Part shown: piece by piece, positions 1 through 8,299 of the stretch
Layout of the letters: the number at the start of each line of letters is the position of its first letter
Position numbering within the stretch: the stretch's first letter is position 1
From: Pseudotamlana agarivorans
GTDB lineage: Bacteria > Bacteroidota > Bacteroidia > Flavobacteriales > Flavobacteriaceae
Assembly: GCF_018860245.1 (NCBI RefSeq)
Contig: NZ_JAHKPD010000018.1
Location: 391,206 to 455,205 of the forward strand
DNA length: 64,000 nt
Direction: 5' to 3'
Position numbers and translations under genes: made by a program
The notes under the pieces: generated by a model
What the model was told of the DNA's origin: nothing
The model's database searches: none
What the model saw: the letters and a program-made list of their open reading frames with translations, nothing else

Positions 1-57
1 TTTACAAAAAAGTGGGCTAATGTAAGCTAGCTAACTTTTTTTATCATTTTTGGATTC

Positions 58-65
58 TATTTTTG
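58..65 (+). promoter_or_regulatory. -7 box of lipoprotein gene
   Basis: TATTTTTG fits the Bacteroidetes sigma-A -7 consensus TAnnTTTG and lies 26 bases before the ATG at 92. No clear -33 TTG was seen. Confidence 0.4.
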
Positions 66-91
66 GGTTAAAACCTAAAAACAAAAACATT

Positions 92-970
92 ATGATTAAG
101 AATTTAAAATTATTAGCCTTATGCGTTCTTACCTTAAGTTTATCTTATTGTTCGAACGACGACGACAACGGACCCAGTAAATCAGATTTAACTTTAGATA
201 TTAATGGTTTAGAAGACCTAGGCTCAGATTTTGTCTATGAAGGATGGATTATGGTGGATGCAAGTCCGCAAACTACAGGTAGATTTTCAGTAAATGATAG
301 CGGTGATTTGTCTAAAACTAGTTTTGCGCTAGATAGCGATGATTTAGCAGCTGCTACAGCCTTTATTTTAACCATTGAACCAGCCGTAGGAGATGATCCC
401 GCTCCAAGTGATACACACTTAATTGCTGGAGATTTTTCAGGAGATATGGGTGCTTTAACTATAGCTCATGGTGCTGCATTAGGAGATGATTTCAATACGG
501 CGGCTGGAGATTATATTTTGGCAACACCCACAAACGGATCTAACAATGATGAGAAAAGTGGGATATGGTTTTTAGACTTAAACTCTGGAAGTCCAGCAGT
601 TGGATTAGATTTACCAGTTTTACCTGCAGGGTGGAAGTATGAAGGTTGGGCTGTGCAAGGACAACCAATCACCACAGGTACTTTTTTAAATGTCGATGCA
701 GCTGATGATTTCGATGAATTTAGTGGTGGTATGTCAGGTCCTCCATTTCCTGGAGAAGATTTCCTAGTCAATGCACCATCAGGATTAGCCTTTCCTTTAG
801 ATTTATCGGGTGGAACAGCTGTGATTTCTATCGAGCCAGACCCAGATAATAGTCCGGCTCCATTTTTATTAAAACCCTTAGTTGGAGCAATTCTTAGTGA
901 TGCTGTAGATCATGTAACCTATCCTATGACACCAAATTTAAACTTCCCAACAGGAACTGTTTCTAGATAA
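92..970 (+). CDS. surface lipoprotein with two internal repeats, unknown function
   Basis: A 292-aa protein. The reading frame is open further upstream, but I place the start at the ATG at 92 because a lipoprotein signal begins there: basic N-terminus, hydrophobic core and a lipobox ending L-S-Y-C with Cys20. The residues after the cysteine are S-N-D-D-D, like the acidic export signal that sends Bacteroidetes lipoproteins to the cell surface. The mature part holds two similar halves, each beginning with Y-E-G-W (about residues 49 and 183) and followed by a T-T-G-x-F motif, so it looks like an internal duplication. The Y-x-x-W plus G-x-F pattern loosely recalls the C-terminal domain of anti-sigma-K factors, but I would not name it so. 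A strong terminator follows. The molecular function is unknown. Confidence 0.8.
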   Translation: MIKNLKLLALCVLTLSLSYCSNDDDNGPSKSDLTLDINGLEDLGSDFVYEGWIMVDASPQTTGRFSVNDSGDLSKTSFALDSDDLAAATAFILTIEPAVGDDPAPSDTHLIAGDFSGDMGALTIAHGAALGDDFNTAAGDYILATPTNGSNNDEKSGIWFLDLNSGSPAVGLDLPVLPAGWKYEGWAVQGQPITTGTFLNVDAADDFDEFSGGMSGPPFPGEDFLVNAPSGLAFPLDLSGGTAVISIEPDPDNSPAPFLLKPLVGAILSDAVDHVTYPMTPNLNFPTGTVSR

Positions 971-993
971 ATTGCAAAGTCAAATTAGCATTG

Positions 994-1019
994 AAAAGCA
1001 GTCCGAATGGGCTGCTTTT
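994..1019 (+). terminator. terminator after lipoprotein gene
   Basis: An 11-bp stem (one G-T pair) with a GAAT loop, arms 994-1004 and 1009-1019, ending in a run of T. Confidence 0.75.
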
Positions 1020-1080
1020 TTTTGTTTATAGCTTTTCAATTAGAAATTTTAATAATTGTATTTTTACAAAAATTCTTCAC

Positions 1081-1854
1081 ATGAATACAAGAGAAAATCA
1101 ACTAAAAGCTTTCGATCGTTTACTTACTATTATGGATGAACTACGTGAGCAATGTCCTTGGGATAAAAAGCAAACCATGGAAACTTTAAGGCATTTAACA
1201 ATTGAAGAAACTTACGAACTTGGTGATGCGATTTTAGATAAGGATTTAGAGGAAGTGAAAAAAGAATTAGGAGACGTGCTTTTACATATCGTATTCTATT
1301 CTAAAATTGGTAGTGAAACTAGCGATTTCGATATAGCCGATGTTTGTAACAGTATTTGTGAAAAGTTAATTCACAGGCACCCACATATTTATAGTGATGT
1401 AAAAGTTAAAAATGAAGAAGATGTTAAAAGAAACTGGGAGAATTTAAAACTTAAAGAAGGAAAGAAAAGTGTTTTAGAAGGTGTACCAAAAAGTTTACCA
1501 GCTCTAGTGAAAGCGAATCGCATTCAGGAAAAAGTAGCCGGTGTTGGTTTCGATTGGGAAGCTCCTGAGCAAGTTTGGGAAAAAGTAGAAGAAGAGCTAA
1601 GTGAATTTAAGGATGAGGTTGTTTCAGGAAACCAGGATGCCATGGAAAGTGAATTTGGCGATGTGCTGTTTTCAATGATCAATTATGCGAGATTTTTAAA
1701 AATTAATCCAGAAAATGCTTTAGAACGTACCAATAAAAAATTTCAAAAGCGTTTTCAGTATTTAGAAAGTAAGGCCAAAAGTTTAAACAAACCATTAAGT
1801 GATATGACCTTAGCCGAAATGGATGTGTTTTGGGAAGAGGCTAAATCACTATAA
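1081..1854 (+). CDS. mazG: nucleoside triphosphate pyrophosphohydrolase MazG
   Basis: A 257-aa housecleaning enzyme that hydrolyses (d)NTPs, including non-canonical ones, to the monophosphate and pyrophosphate. The frame is open from 991, but homology begins at the ATG at 1081 (M-N-T-R-E-N-Q). It contains two MazG domains, as in the full-length E. coli type. The first has W-D-K-K-Q-T and E-E-T-Y-E-L followed by E-L-G-D-V-L; the second has E-E-E-L-S-E-F followed by E-F-G-D-V-L. These are the E-x-x-E...E-x-x-D magnesium-binding sets. Length is normal. The stop codon abuts the stop codon of the convergent small gene at 1855. A second, single-domain MazG-like protein is encoded at 27899. Confidence 0.93.
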   Translation: MNTRENQLKAFDRLLTIMDELREQCPWDKKQTMETLRHLTIEETYELGDAILDKDLEEVKKELGDVLLHIVFYSKIGSETSDFDIADVCNSICEKLIHRHPHIYSDVKVKNEEDVKRNWENLKLKEGKKSVLEGVPKSLPALVKANRIQEKVAGVGFDWEAPEQVWEKVEEELSEFKDEVVSGNQDAMESEFGDVLFSMINYARFLKINPENALERTNKKFQKRFQYLESKAKSLNKPLSDMTLAEMDVFWEEAKSL

Positions 1855-2007
1855 TTAATCTAAAGCTCGTTTGGTAACATACCAACGCCAACCGATGATG
1901 GCCATTTGAAATTTATTAGCTTTAGAAATGTCTAATTTCTGTTTAGAATAGCTAGGGAGTACAGCCTTATTAATTGTTGCTAATAACTTAAAAAGTTGTT
2001 TTTTCAT
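1855..2007 (-). CDS. small conserved flavobacterial protein (50 aa)
   Basis: A 50-aa basic protein starting at M-K-K-Q-L-F; the frame extends ten residues upstream, but the internal ATG fits the expected small family better. I recall similar proteins of about 50 residues in Flavobacteriaceae with the closing motif G-W-R-W-Y-V-T, sometimes automatically called SsrA-binding protein. It is far too short to be SmpB, so that name should not be trusted. It has an amphipathic basic N-terminal half and an aromatic C-terminal segment. The gene is convergent with mazG with no bases between the two stop codons. Function unknown. Confidence 0.6.
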   Translation of the reverse strand: MKKQLFKLLATINKAVLPSYSKQKLDISKANKFQMAIIGWRWYVTKRALD

Positions 2008-2134
2008 AAAACAAAAATAGTAAAACTTATTTAGCATAATAGTCCAGGATAATTTGGTTTGTGGTTATATAAAAATTTCATTGAGCATGGTGTAACAGTT
2101 GGTGTTATATTATCTTCGCATTAAAAAATATTTT

Positions 2135-3079
2135 ATGAGTATACTTTGGGTGGCCCTTGGTTTTATTTTATTAGTTGTAGGAGGCGAGTTTTTGGTGCGT
2201 GCTTCGGTGGCATTATCCTTTAAATTTAATATTTCTAAAATGGTTATTGGAATGACTGTCGTGTCATTCGCAACATCAGCTCCAGAATTATTGGTAAGCT
2301 TGCAAGCGGCACTTTCAGGGTCGCCCGCTATTGCCATTAATAATGTCATAGGGTCCAATATTGCGAATATTGGTCTGGTGTTAGGAATAACTGCTTTGGT
2401 TACGGTCATTGATGTAGATAAATCGTTTTATAAGCTGAATTGGCCAGCGATGATGCTGTTTTCCATGGTGTTATTTTATTTTTTGAAAAATGACAATGTA
2501 TTATCAGCCCTTGAGGGTGCTATATTGTTTGGCGGACTTGTTCTGTTTTTAGTTGTATTGATTAAAAACGCAAAAAAGGATATTGTTGTTGAGGAAGTCG
2601 ATGATTCTTTAGCTGTAGTTTCAAATTTTAAAATCATTATCTGGTTATTAATCGGAGCAACGGCTCTTTATTTTGGTAGTGATTGGCTAGTTGAAGGTTC
2701 TAAAGAAATCGCAATTTCTATGGGAGTAAGTGAAGCCGTTATAGGTGTTTCTCTTATTGCGATAGGAACCAGCGTACCAGAATTAGCGGCTTCTGTAATT
2801 GCTGCAGCAAAACAAGAAAAAGCCATTTCATTAGGGAATTTAATAGGTTCCAATATTTTCAATATCGGTTCGGTTTTGGGGTTAACGGCATTAGTAAAGC
2901 CGATCCCAGTTAACGCTCCAGAAATTCTTTCAAATGATATTTTTTGGATGTTAGGCTTTGCGGCTGTTTTAGTGCCACTAGTATTCCTTCCTTTAAAATT
3001 AAAAATAACACGATTTAAAGGTTTCGCATTAGTGGCGGCTTATGGCGTATTTATGTTTTTGATTTTTACGAATAAGTAG
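2135..3079 (+). CDS. calcium/sodium antiporter, CaCA family (YrbG-like)
   Basis: A 314-aa integral membrane protein that exchanges Ca2+ for Na+ or H+. The start is the ATG at 2135 (M-S-I-L-W-V-A-L), because the upstream in-frame segment is not hydrophobic. The two inverted alpha repeats of the family are clear. Repeat 1 (about residues 35-80) has S-F-A-T-S-A-P-E-L and N-N-V-I-G-S-N-I-A-N-I-G. Repeat 2 (about 195-255) has A-I-G-T-S-V-P-E-L and G-N-L-I-G-S-N-I-F-N-I-G. The acidic residue of each P-E-L is the ion-binding glutamate. About ten membrane segments are visible. Length fits the bacterial YrbG group. A near-consensus -7 box (TATCTTCG, 2110-2117) lies upstream. It appears monocistronic. 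Confidence 0.9.
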   Translation: MSILWVALGFILLVVGGEFLVRASVALSFKFNISKMVIGMTVVSFATSAPELLVSLQAALSGSPAIAINNVIGSNIANIGLVLGITALVTVIDVDKSFYKLNWPAMMLFSMVLFYFLKNDNVLSALEGAILFGGLVLFLVVLIKNAKKDIVVEEVDDSLAVVSNFKIIIWLLIGATALYFGSDWLVEGSKEIAISMGVSEAVIGVSLIAIGTSVPELAASVIAAAKQEKAISLGNLIGSNIFNIGSVLGLTALVKPIPVNAPEILSNDIFWMLGFAAVLVPLVFLPLKLKITRFKGFALVAAYGVFMFLIFTNK

Positions 3080-3423
3080 TGTTGGAGTTACATTAGGAGG
3101 CCTAATCAAGCTGTTTCGTAGTAACAAGCAGAAGCTCAGCGTTTATTTGGGATAACACGCGTTATTTAAAGAGTGTATTTTCAAGAATAAGAAATAGACC
3201 TCAATTTATTGTGTGTAGAATGTAATTATGGAAGTCCGAGTTACAAACTCGAACTAGTGAATACTGAGAAAAATCTGTGAAAACCCTTGAAATCTGTGTC
3301 TGAAATTTTCTCAGCGGAACTCTGTGTATTCCTTTGTGTCACTCTGCGTAAAAACTAAAAAACACCACAACAACTGCGAATGATCCTTTACTAAAATAAT
3401 CAGAAGGTATTGTATAAAAAAAT
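3080..3423. other. intergenic spacer with CTGTG-rich repeats
   Basis: No gene is supported. The left part has a short hairpin (CGAGTT...AACTCG, about 3238-3251). Bases 3270-3355 repeat short phrases such as AATCTGTG, ACTCTGTGT and ACTCTGCGT, a degenerate CTnTGTG unit that I associate with repeat-like intergenic DNA in Bacteroidetes. No coding potential on either strand. Confidence 0.4.
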
Positions 3424-3455
3424 AAAAGGCTAACATGTTATCATGTTAGCCTTTT
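3424..3455 (-). terminator. terminator of GSII gene
   Basis: A perfect 14-bp stem (3424-3437 with 3442-3455) and a TTAT loop. On the minus strand it follows the glutamine synthetase stop by about 32 bases and is flanked by T on both sides, so it could work in both directions. Confidence 0.75.
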
Positions 3456-3487
3456 ATTATGAACAAAATGTTTTATAACATTAAGAA

Positions 3488-4510
3488 TTAAACCTTAGCA
3501 GTTTTAACTGTTTTGATAATTCTTGCAGCAATTTTGTATGGATCTCCATTAGAAGCAGGTCTTCTGTCTTCTAACCATCCTTTGTATCCGTTTTCTACAG
3601 CGATAATTGGAATACGAATTGACGCTCCTCTATCTGAAACTCCCCAAGAGAAATCTGTAATAGCAGCAGTTTCGTGTAATCCAGTTAAACGTTGGTCGTT
3701 AAACTCACCGTAAACAGCAATATGTTCTTTTACGAAAGGTCTGAAAGACTCACAAATAGCAGCGTAAATTTCTTTACTACCACAAGTTCTTAAAGTGGTG
3801 TTAGAGAAGTTTGCGTGCATACCTGAACCATTCCAGTCCATATCTTTACCTAATGGTTTTGGGTGATACTCAATATAGTAACCATACTTTTCAGTTAAAC
3901 GGTCTAGTAAATATCTAGCGATCCAAATTTCGTCTCCAGCTTTCTTAGCACCTTTTGCAAATAATTGGAATTCCCATTGTCCAGAAGCAACCTCTTGGTT
4001 AATTCCTTCAAAGTTTAATCCAGCATCGATACATAAATCAGCATGCTCTTCAACTAAATCTCTACCGTGAGTGTTTTTACCACCAACTGAGCAATAGTAC
4101 ATACCTTGTGGAGCAGGGTAACCACCAACAGGGAATCCTAATGGTAATTGTGTTGCTGTATCCATGATAAAGTATTCTTGTTCAAAACCAAACCAGAAAT
4201 CATCATCCTCATCATCAATTGTAGCTCTACCGTTAGAAACGTGTGGAGTACCATCAGCATTCATAACTTCAGTCATTACTAAATAACCATTGATTCTATC
4301 AGGATCAGGGTAAATAGCAACAGGAACTAATAAACAATCAGAAGATCCACCTTCAGCTTGTTTTGTTGAAGATCCGTCAAAAGACCAGTTTCCTATTTCT
4401 TCTAAAGTTCCTTGAAAGTTTTCATGCTCTTCTACCTTTGTCTTACTTCTCAAATTTTGAGTAGGGAAGTAACCATCTAACCAAAGGTATTCTAATTTAA
4501 TTTTTGCCAT
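3488..4510 (-). CDS. glnII: glutamine synthetase type II (eukaryotic-type)
   Basis: A 340-aa cytoplasmic enzyme that makes glutamine from glutamate, ammonia and ATP. The length (about 340, not 470 or 730) and the N-terminal beta-grasp with W-x-F-D-G-S-S-T identify GSII. Visible catalytic segments: F-G-F-E-Q-E-Y near residue 112 (metal-binding Glu), N-Q-E-V-A-S-G-Q-W-E-F-Q near 177, N-G-S-G-M-H-A-N-F-S near 238 (ammonia/glutamate site) and D-R-G-A-S-I-R-I-P near 305. The T-G-L-H-E-T loop is also present. Divergent from the GSIII gene, sharing a 266-bp promoter region, which suggests joint nitrogen control of two isoenzymes. GSII lacks the tyrosine used for adenylylation in GSI, so control is probably transcriptional or allosteric (inference). 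Confidence 0.93.
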   Translation of the reverse strand: MAKIKLEYLWLDGYFPTQNLRSKTKVEEHENFQGTLEEIGNWSFDGSSTKQAEGGSSDCLLVPVAIYPDPDRINGYLVMTEVMNADGTPHVSNGRATIDDEDDDFWFGFEQEYFIMDTATQLPLGFPVGGYPAPQGMYYCSVGGKNTHGRDLVEEHADLCIDAGLNFEGINQEVASGQWEFQLFAKGAKKAGDEIWIARYLLDRLTEKYGYYIEYHPKPLGKDMDWNGSGMHANFSNTTLRTCGSKEIYAAICESFRPFVKEHIAVYGEFNDQRLTGLHETAAITDFSWGVSDRGASIRIPIIAVENGYKGWLEDRRPASNGDPYKIAARIIKTVKTAKV

Positions 4511-4549
4511 AATAAATATTTAATAAATGAAATATTAGTAATAATATCA

Positions 4550-4557
4550 CAAATATA
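4550..4557 (-). promoter_or_regulatory. -7 box of GSII gene
   Basis: On the minus strand TATATTTG matches TAnnTTTG, about 40 bases before the start codon at 4510. Confidence 0.4.
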
Positions 4558-4736
4558 AATTTTTATGTATTTAATTGAAATTTATAGGGGGTCTTTTAAC
4601 TAATAGCTAACATGTTTTTATTTATACCCTATTTTTTTAAGGTATATCCAGAAAAAAGTTTAAATTTTTATGTAAATACTGAAAAAGTGTTAACAATAAA
4701 ATCTAAGATGAAACCTTATTTTTAGTAAAAGCTGAC

Positions 4737-4744
4737 TATTTTTG
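4737..4744 (+). promoter_or_regulatory. -7 box of GSIII gene
   Basis: TATTTTTG matches TAnnTTTG and lies 32 bases before the ATG at 4777. A CTTATT segment sits about where the -33 element is expected. Confidence 0.45.
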
Positions 4745-4776
4745 CGTTATAATTCATTTATCAAAGTTTTAATAAA

Positions 4777-6963
4777 ATGTCAACACTTAGATTTCACGCT
4801 ATAAAAGAATCGTTAGCCTATAGACCTGTTAAAATTGTAGAAGAGGAGCGTCGATCTGAATTGTTTGGTCAAAATGTGTTTAATTTAAATGCTATGCGTC
4901 AGTATTTAACTAATGATGCATTTTTGGGGGTTAAAAACGCCATTCAATTTGGGAAAAAAATTGATAGAAATATAGCCGATCAAGTGGCTTCTTCAATGAA
5001 AGACTGGGCGTTATCTAAGCATGTAACACATTACACCCACTGGTTTCAACCGCTAACCGGTGCAACTGCAGAAAAACATGATGCTTTTTTTGAAACAATA
5101 GGTGATGATTTATCAATTGAAAAATTTGGAGGCTCTCAATTGGTTCAGCAAGAACCAGACGCATCTAGTTTCCCACATGGAGGTATTAGAAACACTTTTG
5201 AAGCCAGAGGATATACCGCCTGGGATCCTACATCGCCAGCATTTATTTACGGAACAACACTTTGTATTCCAACAATTTTTGTGGCTTATACTGGAGAAGC
5301 CTTAGATTATAAAACACCACTTTTACGCGCACTGAGTGCCGTTGATGAAGCAGCTACCGCGGTTTGTAAATATTTTGATAAAAACGTAAAAAAAGTAACA
5401 TCTTCATTAGGATGGGAACAAGAATATTTTCTAATCGATAAAATGTTAGCAGCCAGTCGTCCAGATATTATGTTAACAGGACGTACTTTATTGGGGCATT
5501 CATCTGCGAAAGGGCAACAGCTTGATGATCATTATTTTGGTTCAATTCCTAGTAGGGCATTGAATTTTATGAAGGATTTGGAAAAAGAATGCATGCTTCT
5601 AGGGATACCCGTAAAAACAAGACATAATGAAGTGGCTCCCAATCAATTTGAAGTGGCTCCTATTTTTGAAGAGGCCAATTTAGCAGTCGATCATAATTCC
5701 TTATTAATGGATATTATGGGGCGTGTGGCTGCTAGGCACAATTTTAAAGTGCTACTTCATGAAAAGCCATTTGCAGGTGTAAATGGTTCAGGTAAGCATA
5801 ATAACTGGTCGCTTTCAACAGACACTGGTGTTAATTTGTTGGCACCAGGGAAAACGCCAATGAGTAGTTTGCAGTTCTTGACATTTTTTATAAATACCAT
5901 AAAAGCAGTACATAAACATGAAGCGCTATTAAGAGCCGTAATTGCATCGGCAAGTAATGACCATAGGCTAGGAGCCAATGAAGCGCCTCCGGCAATTATT
6001 TCAGTATTTATTGGAGAGCAATTAAAAAAGGTTCTAGAGGAACTTGAAGGCGTGACAAAGGGGAAATTGTCACCAAAAGAAAAAACGGAATTGAAACTGA
6101 ACGTAGTTGGTAAAATTCCGGATGTTTTGTTGGATAATACCGATAGAAATAGAACTTCTCCTTTTGCATTTACAGGCAATAAATTCGAATTTAGAGCCGT
6201 AGGATCTATGGCTAATTGTGGAAATCCGATGACGGTTTTAAATACCATTGTCGCAAAACAATTAAAAGATTTTAAAAAGGAAGTTGATGCTTTAATTGAT
6301 AAAAAGGACTTAAAGAAAGACGAAGCCGTTTTCAATGTTTTGAGAGAATATATTAAATCTACTAAAGATATTTTATTTGAAGGAAACAGCTATGGAGAAG
6401 CATGGGAAGCAGAAGCAAAAAAACGTGGTTTAAGCAATAGTAAAACGACACCAGAGGCATTAAAAGCGCAAATTTCGAAAGAAAGCATTGCGTTATTTGA
6501 GGAAATGAATGTGATGAGCGCTATTGAAACTAAGGCGCGTTACGAAATTGAAATTGAATCCTATATCATGCATATACAAATTGAAAGTCGTGTTTTAGCC
6601 GATATCGCAAGAAATCATATTGTACCAACTGCTGTTAAATATCAGAATGTGCTAATTGAAAATGTGAAAGGATTAAAAGATATTTTTGAAAAGAAATATT
6701 TAAATGTTTCGAAAGAACAAATCACTTTAATAGAAGAGATTTCTAATCATATAGAAGGTATTAATTCGAACGTTACCAAAATGGTGGACGAGCGAAGAAG
6801 TGCTAATAAGCTTACGGTTATGGATAAGAGAGCTGAAGCTTATAGTCAAAAAGTCATGCCTTTATTTGATGATATTCGATACCATTGTGATAAGCTAGAA
6901 CTACTAGTGGATGACGAAATTTGGCCATTAACTAAATACAGAGAACTATTATTTACTAGATAG
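4777..6963 (+). CDS. glnN: glutamine synthetase type III
   Basis: A 728-aa GSIII, the large hexa/dodecameric glutamine synthetase typical of Bacteroidetes and some cyanobacteria. The N-terminus (F-G-x-N-V-F) and the segment G-x-T-A-x-K-H-D-A-F are GSIII hallmarks. Catalytic pieces: W-E-Q-E-Y-F-L-I near residue 213, H-N-E-V-A-P-N-Q-F-E-V-A-P near 287, N-G-S-G-K-H-N-N-W-S near 337, and R-T-S-P-F-A-F-T-G-N-K-F-E-F-R near 460. The C-terminal third is helical with charged heptads and is special to GSIII. Length is normal (about 725-730). It duplicates the reaction of the divergent GSII gene. A terminator follows and the next gene, purM, has its own promoter box. Confidence 0.95.
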   Translation: MSTLRFHAIKESLAYRPVKIVEEERRSELFGQNVFNLNAMRQYLTNDAFLGVKNAIQFGKKIDRNIADQVASSMKDWALSKHVTHYTHWFQPLTGATAEKHDAFFETIGDDLSIEKFGGSQLVQQEPDASSFPHGGIRNTFEARGYTAWDPTSPAFIYGTTLCIPTIFVAYTGEALDYKTPLLRALSAVDEAATAVCKYFDKNVKKVTSSLGWEQEYFLIDKMLAASRPDIMLTGRTLLGHSSAKGQQLDDHYFGSIPSRALNFMKDLEKECMLLGIPVKTRHNEVAPNQFEVAPIFEEANLAVDHNSLLMDIMGRVAARHNFKVLLHEKPFAGVNGSGKHNNWSLSTDTGVNLLAPGKTPMSSLQFLTFFINTIKAVHKHEALLRAVIASASNDHRLGANEAPPAIISVFIGEQLKKVLEELEGVTKGKLSPKEKTELKLNVVGKIPDVLLDNTDRNRTSPFAFTGNKFEFRAVGSMANCGNPMTVLNTIVAKQLKDFKKEVDALIDKKDLKKDEAVFNVLREYIKSTKDILFEGNSYGEAWEAEAKKRGLSNSKTTPEALKAQISKESIALFEEMNVMSAIETKARYEIEIESYIMHIQIESRVLADIARNHIVPTAVKYQNVLIENVKGLKDIFEKKYLNVSKEQITLIEEISNHIEGINSNVTKMVDERRSANKLTVMDKRAEAYSQKVMPLFDDIRYHCDKLELLVDDEIWPLTKYRELLFTR

Positions 6964-6980
6964 TCCATAAATCTTATAAA

Positions 6981-7008
6981 ATCCTGCTTCAAAAAAGCGG
7001 GATTTTTT
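6981..7008 (+). terminator. terminator of GSIII gene
   Basis: A 9-bp stem (6981-6989 with 6995-7003, one G-T pair) followed by a T run. Confidence 0.7.
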
Positions 7009-7020
7009 AATTCAAAGAAG

Positions 7021-7028
7021 TAAATTTG
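7021..7028 (+). promoter_or_regulatory. -7 box of purM
   Basis: TAAATTTG matches TAnnTTTG, 17 bases before the ATG of purM and directly after the upstream terminator. Confidence 0.45.
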
Positions 7029-7045
7029 CAACACAATTTTATATT

Positions 7046-8224
7046 ATGAGTCAAGAGGTTTCAAAACGATACGCACAACGTGGTGTTTCTGCGTCAAAAG
7101 AAGATGTACACAATGCTATTAAGAACATAGACAAAGGTTTATTTCCAAAAGCATTTTGTAAAATAGTTCCAGATTATTTAACAAACGATGATGATTATTG
7201 TTTAGTTATGCATGCAGATGGTGCAGGAACTAAATCGTCTTTAGCCTATATGTATTGGAAAGAAACTGGAGATGTTTCTGTATGGAAAGGTATAGCTCAA
7301 GATGCATTAATCATGAATATCGATGATTTATTATGTATTGGTGCAACCGATAATATCATGTTGTCTTCAACTATTGGAAGAAATAAAAATTTAATTCCAG
7401 GAGAAGTGCTTTCTGCTATTATAAATGGTACAGAAGAACTTCTTGAAGATTTGAAATCTTTTGGAGTGACTATTCATTCAACAGGTGGTGAAACTGCCGA
7501 TGTAGGTGATTTAGTGAGAACAATTATTGTAGATTCTACAGTTACAGCTCGTATGAAACGTAGCGATGTCATTGATAACGCTAACATAAAAGCAGGTGAT
7601 GTTATTGTAGGTTTAGAAAGTTTTGGCCAAGCTACCTACGAAAAGGAATATAATGGCGGAATGGGAAGTAACGGTTTAACTTCTGCACGTCATGATGTAT
7701 TCCATAAATATTTGGCTGAAAAATACCCTGAAAGTTTTGATGCTTCGGTACCTGAAGACTTAGTGTATTCTGGTGGTGTAAAATTAACAGATGCTGTTAA
7801 GGGTGCTCCAATCGATGCTGGAAAACTAGTGTTATCACCAACACGTACTTATGCACCAATTATTAAAAAAATTCTATCGGAATACAATAGTGAAAATATT
7901 CATGGTATGGTACATTGTTCTGGAGGGGCTCAAACTAAAATTCTTCATTTTGTAGATCAGTTCCATATTGTAAAAGACGATATGTTTCCAATTCCACCGT
8001 TATTCAAATTAATACAGGAACAATCCAAAACAGATTGGAAAGAGATGTATCAAGTTTTTAACTGTGGTCATCGTATGGAATTATATGTGACACCTGAAGT
8101 AGCAGAAGATATTATAGCGATTTCTAAATCGTTTAATGTTGATGCGAAGGTTATTGGTAAGGTAGAAGCATCCGAAGAAAAAAAGCTTACAATAAAATCA
8201 GAGTTTGGTGAGTTTACTTATTAA
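7046..8224 (+). CDS. purM: phosphoribosylformylglycinamidine cyclo-ligase (AIR synthetase)
   Basis: A 392-aa enzyme of de novo purine synthesis that closes FGAM to aminoimidazole ribotide with ATP. The start Y-A-x-R-G-V-S, the D-G-A-G-T-K-S loop near residue 59, D-x-x-L-C-I-G-A near 96 and G-G-E-T-A-D-V near 148 are characteristic of the PurM/PurL ATP-binding superfamily. The C-terminal half has G-G-V-K-L-T-D and H-C-S-G-G-A-Q-T-K. The length (about 390 rather than 345) matches the Bacteroidetes form. It stands alone rather than in a pur cluster, with its own promoter box. purU, which releases formate that can feed purine synthesis, lies about 9 kb away. Confidence 0.94.
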   Translation: MSQEVSKRYAQRGVSASKEDVHNAIKNIDKGLFPKAFCKIVPDYLTNDDDYCLVMHADGAGTKSSLAYMYWKETGDVSVWKGIAQDALIMNIDDLLCIGATDNIMLSSTIGRNKNLIPGEVLSAIINGTEELLEDLKSFGVTIHSTGGETADVGDLVRTIIVDSTVTARMKRSDVIDNANIKAGDVIVGLESFGQATYEKEYNGGMGSNGLTSARHDVFHKYLAEKYPESFDASVPEDLVYSGGVKLTDAVKGAPIDAGKLVLSPTRTYAPIIKKILSEYNSENIHGMVHCSGGAQTKILHFVDQFHIVKDDMFPIPPLFKLIQEQSKTDWKEMYQVFNCGHRMELYVTPEVAEDIIAISKSFNVDAKVIGKVEASEEKKLTIKSEFGEFTY

Positions 8225-8299
8225 ATAATTTTGTGTCTTTTGGTTATGGAATGATTGTTGTAGCCAACAGCACTTGTGTAATTTAATTTCTAACACTTC

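Noticed and set aside
5757-6335. 192-codon minus-strand ORF inside the GSIII gene
   Set aside because: It lies wholly antisense to a clearly conserved enzyme; its translation is Ser/Phe/Leu-rich shadow sequence.
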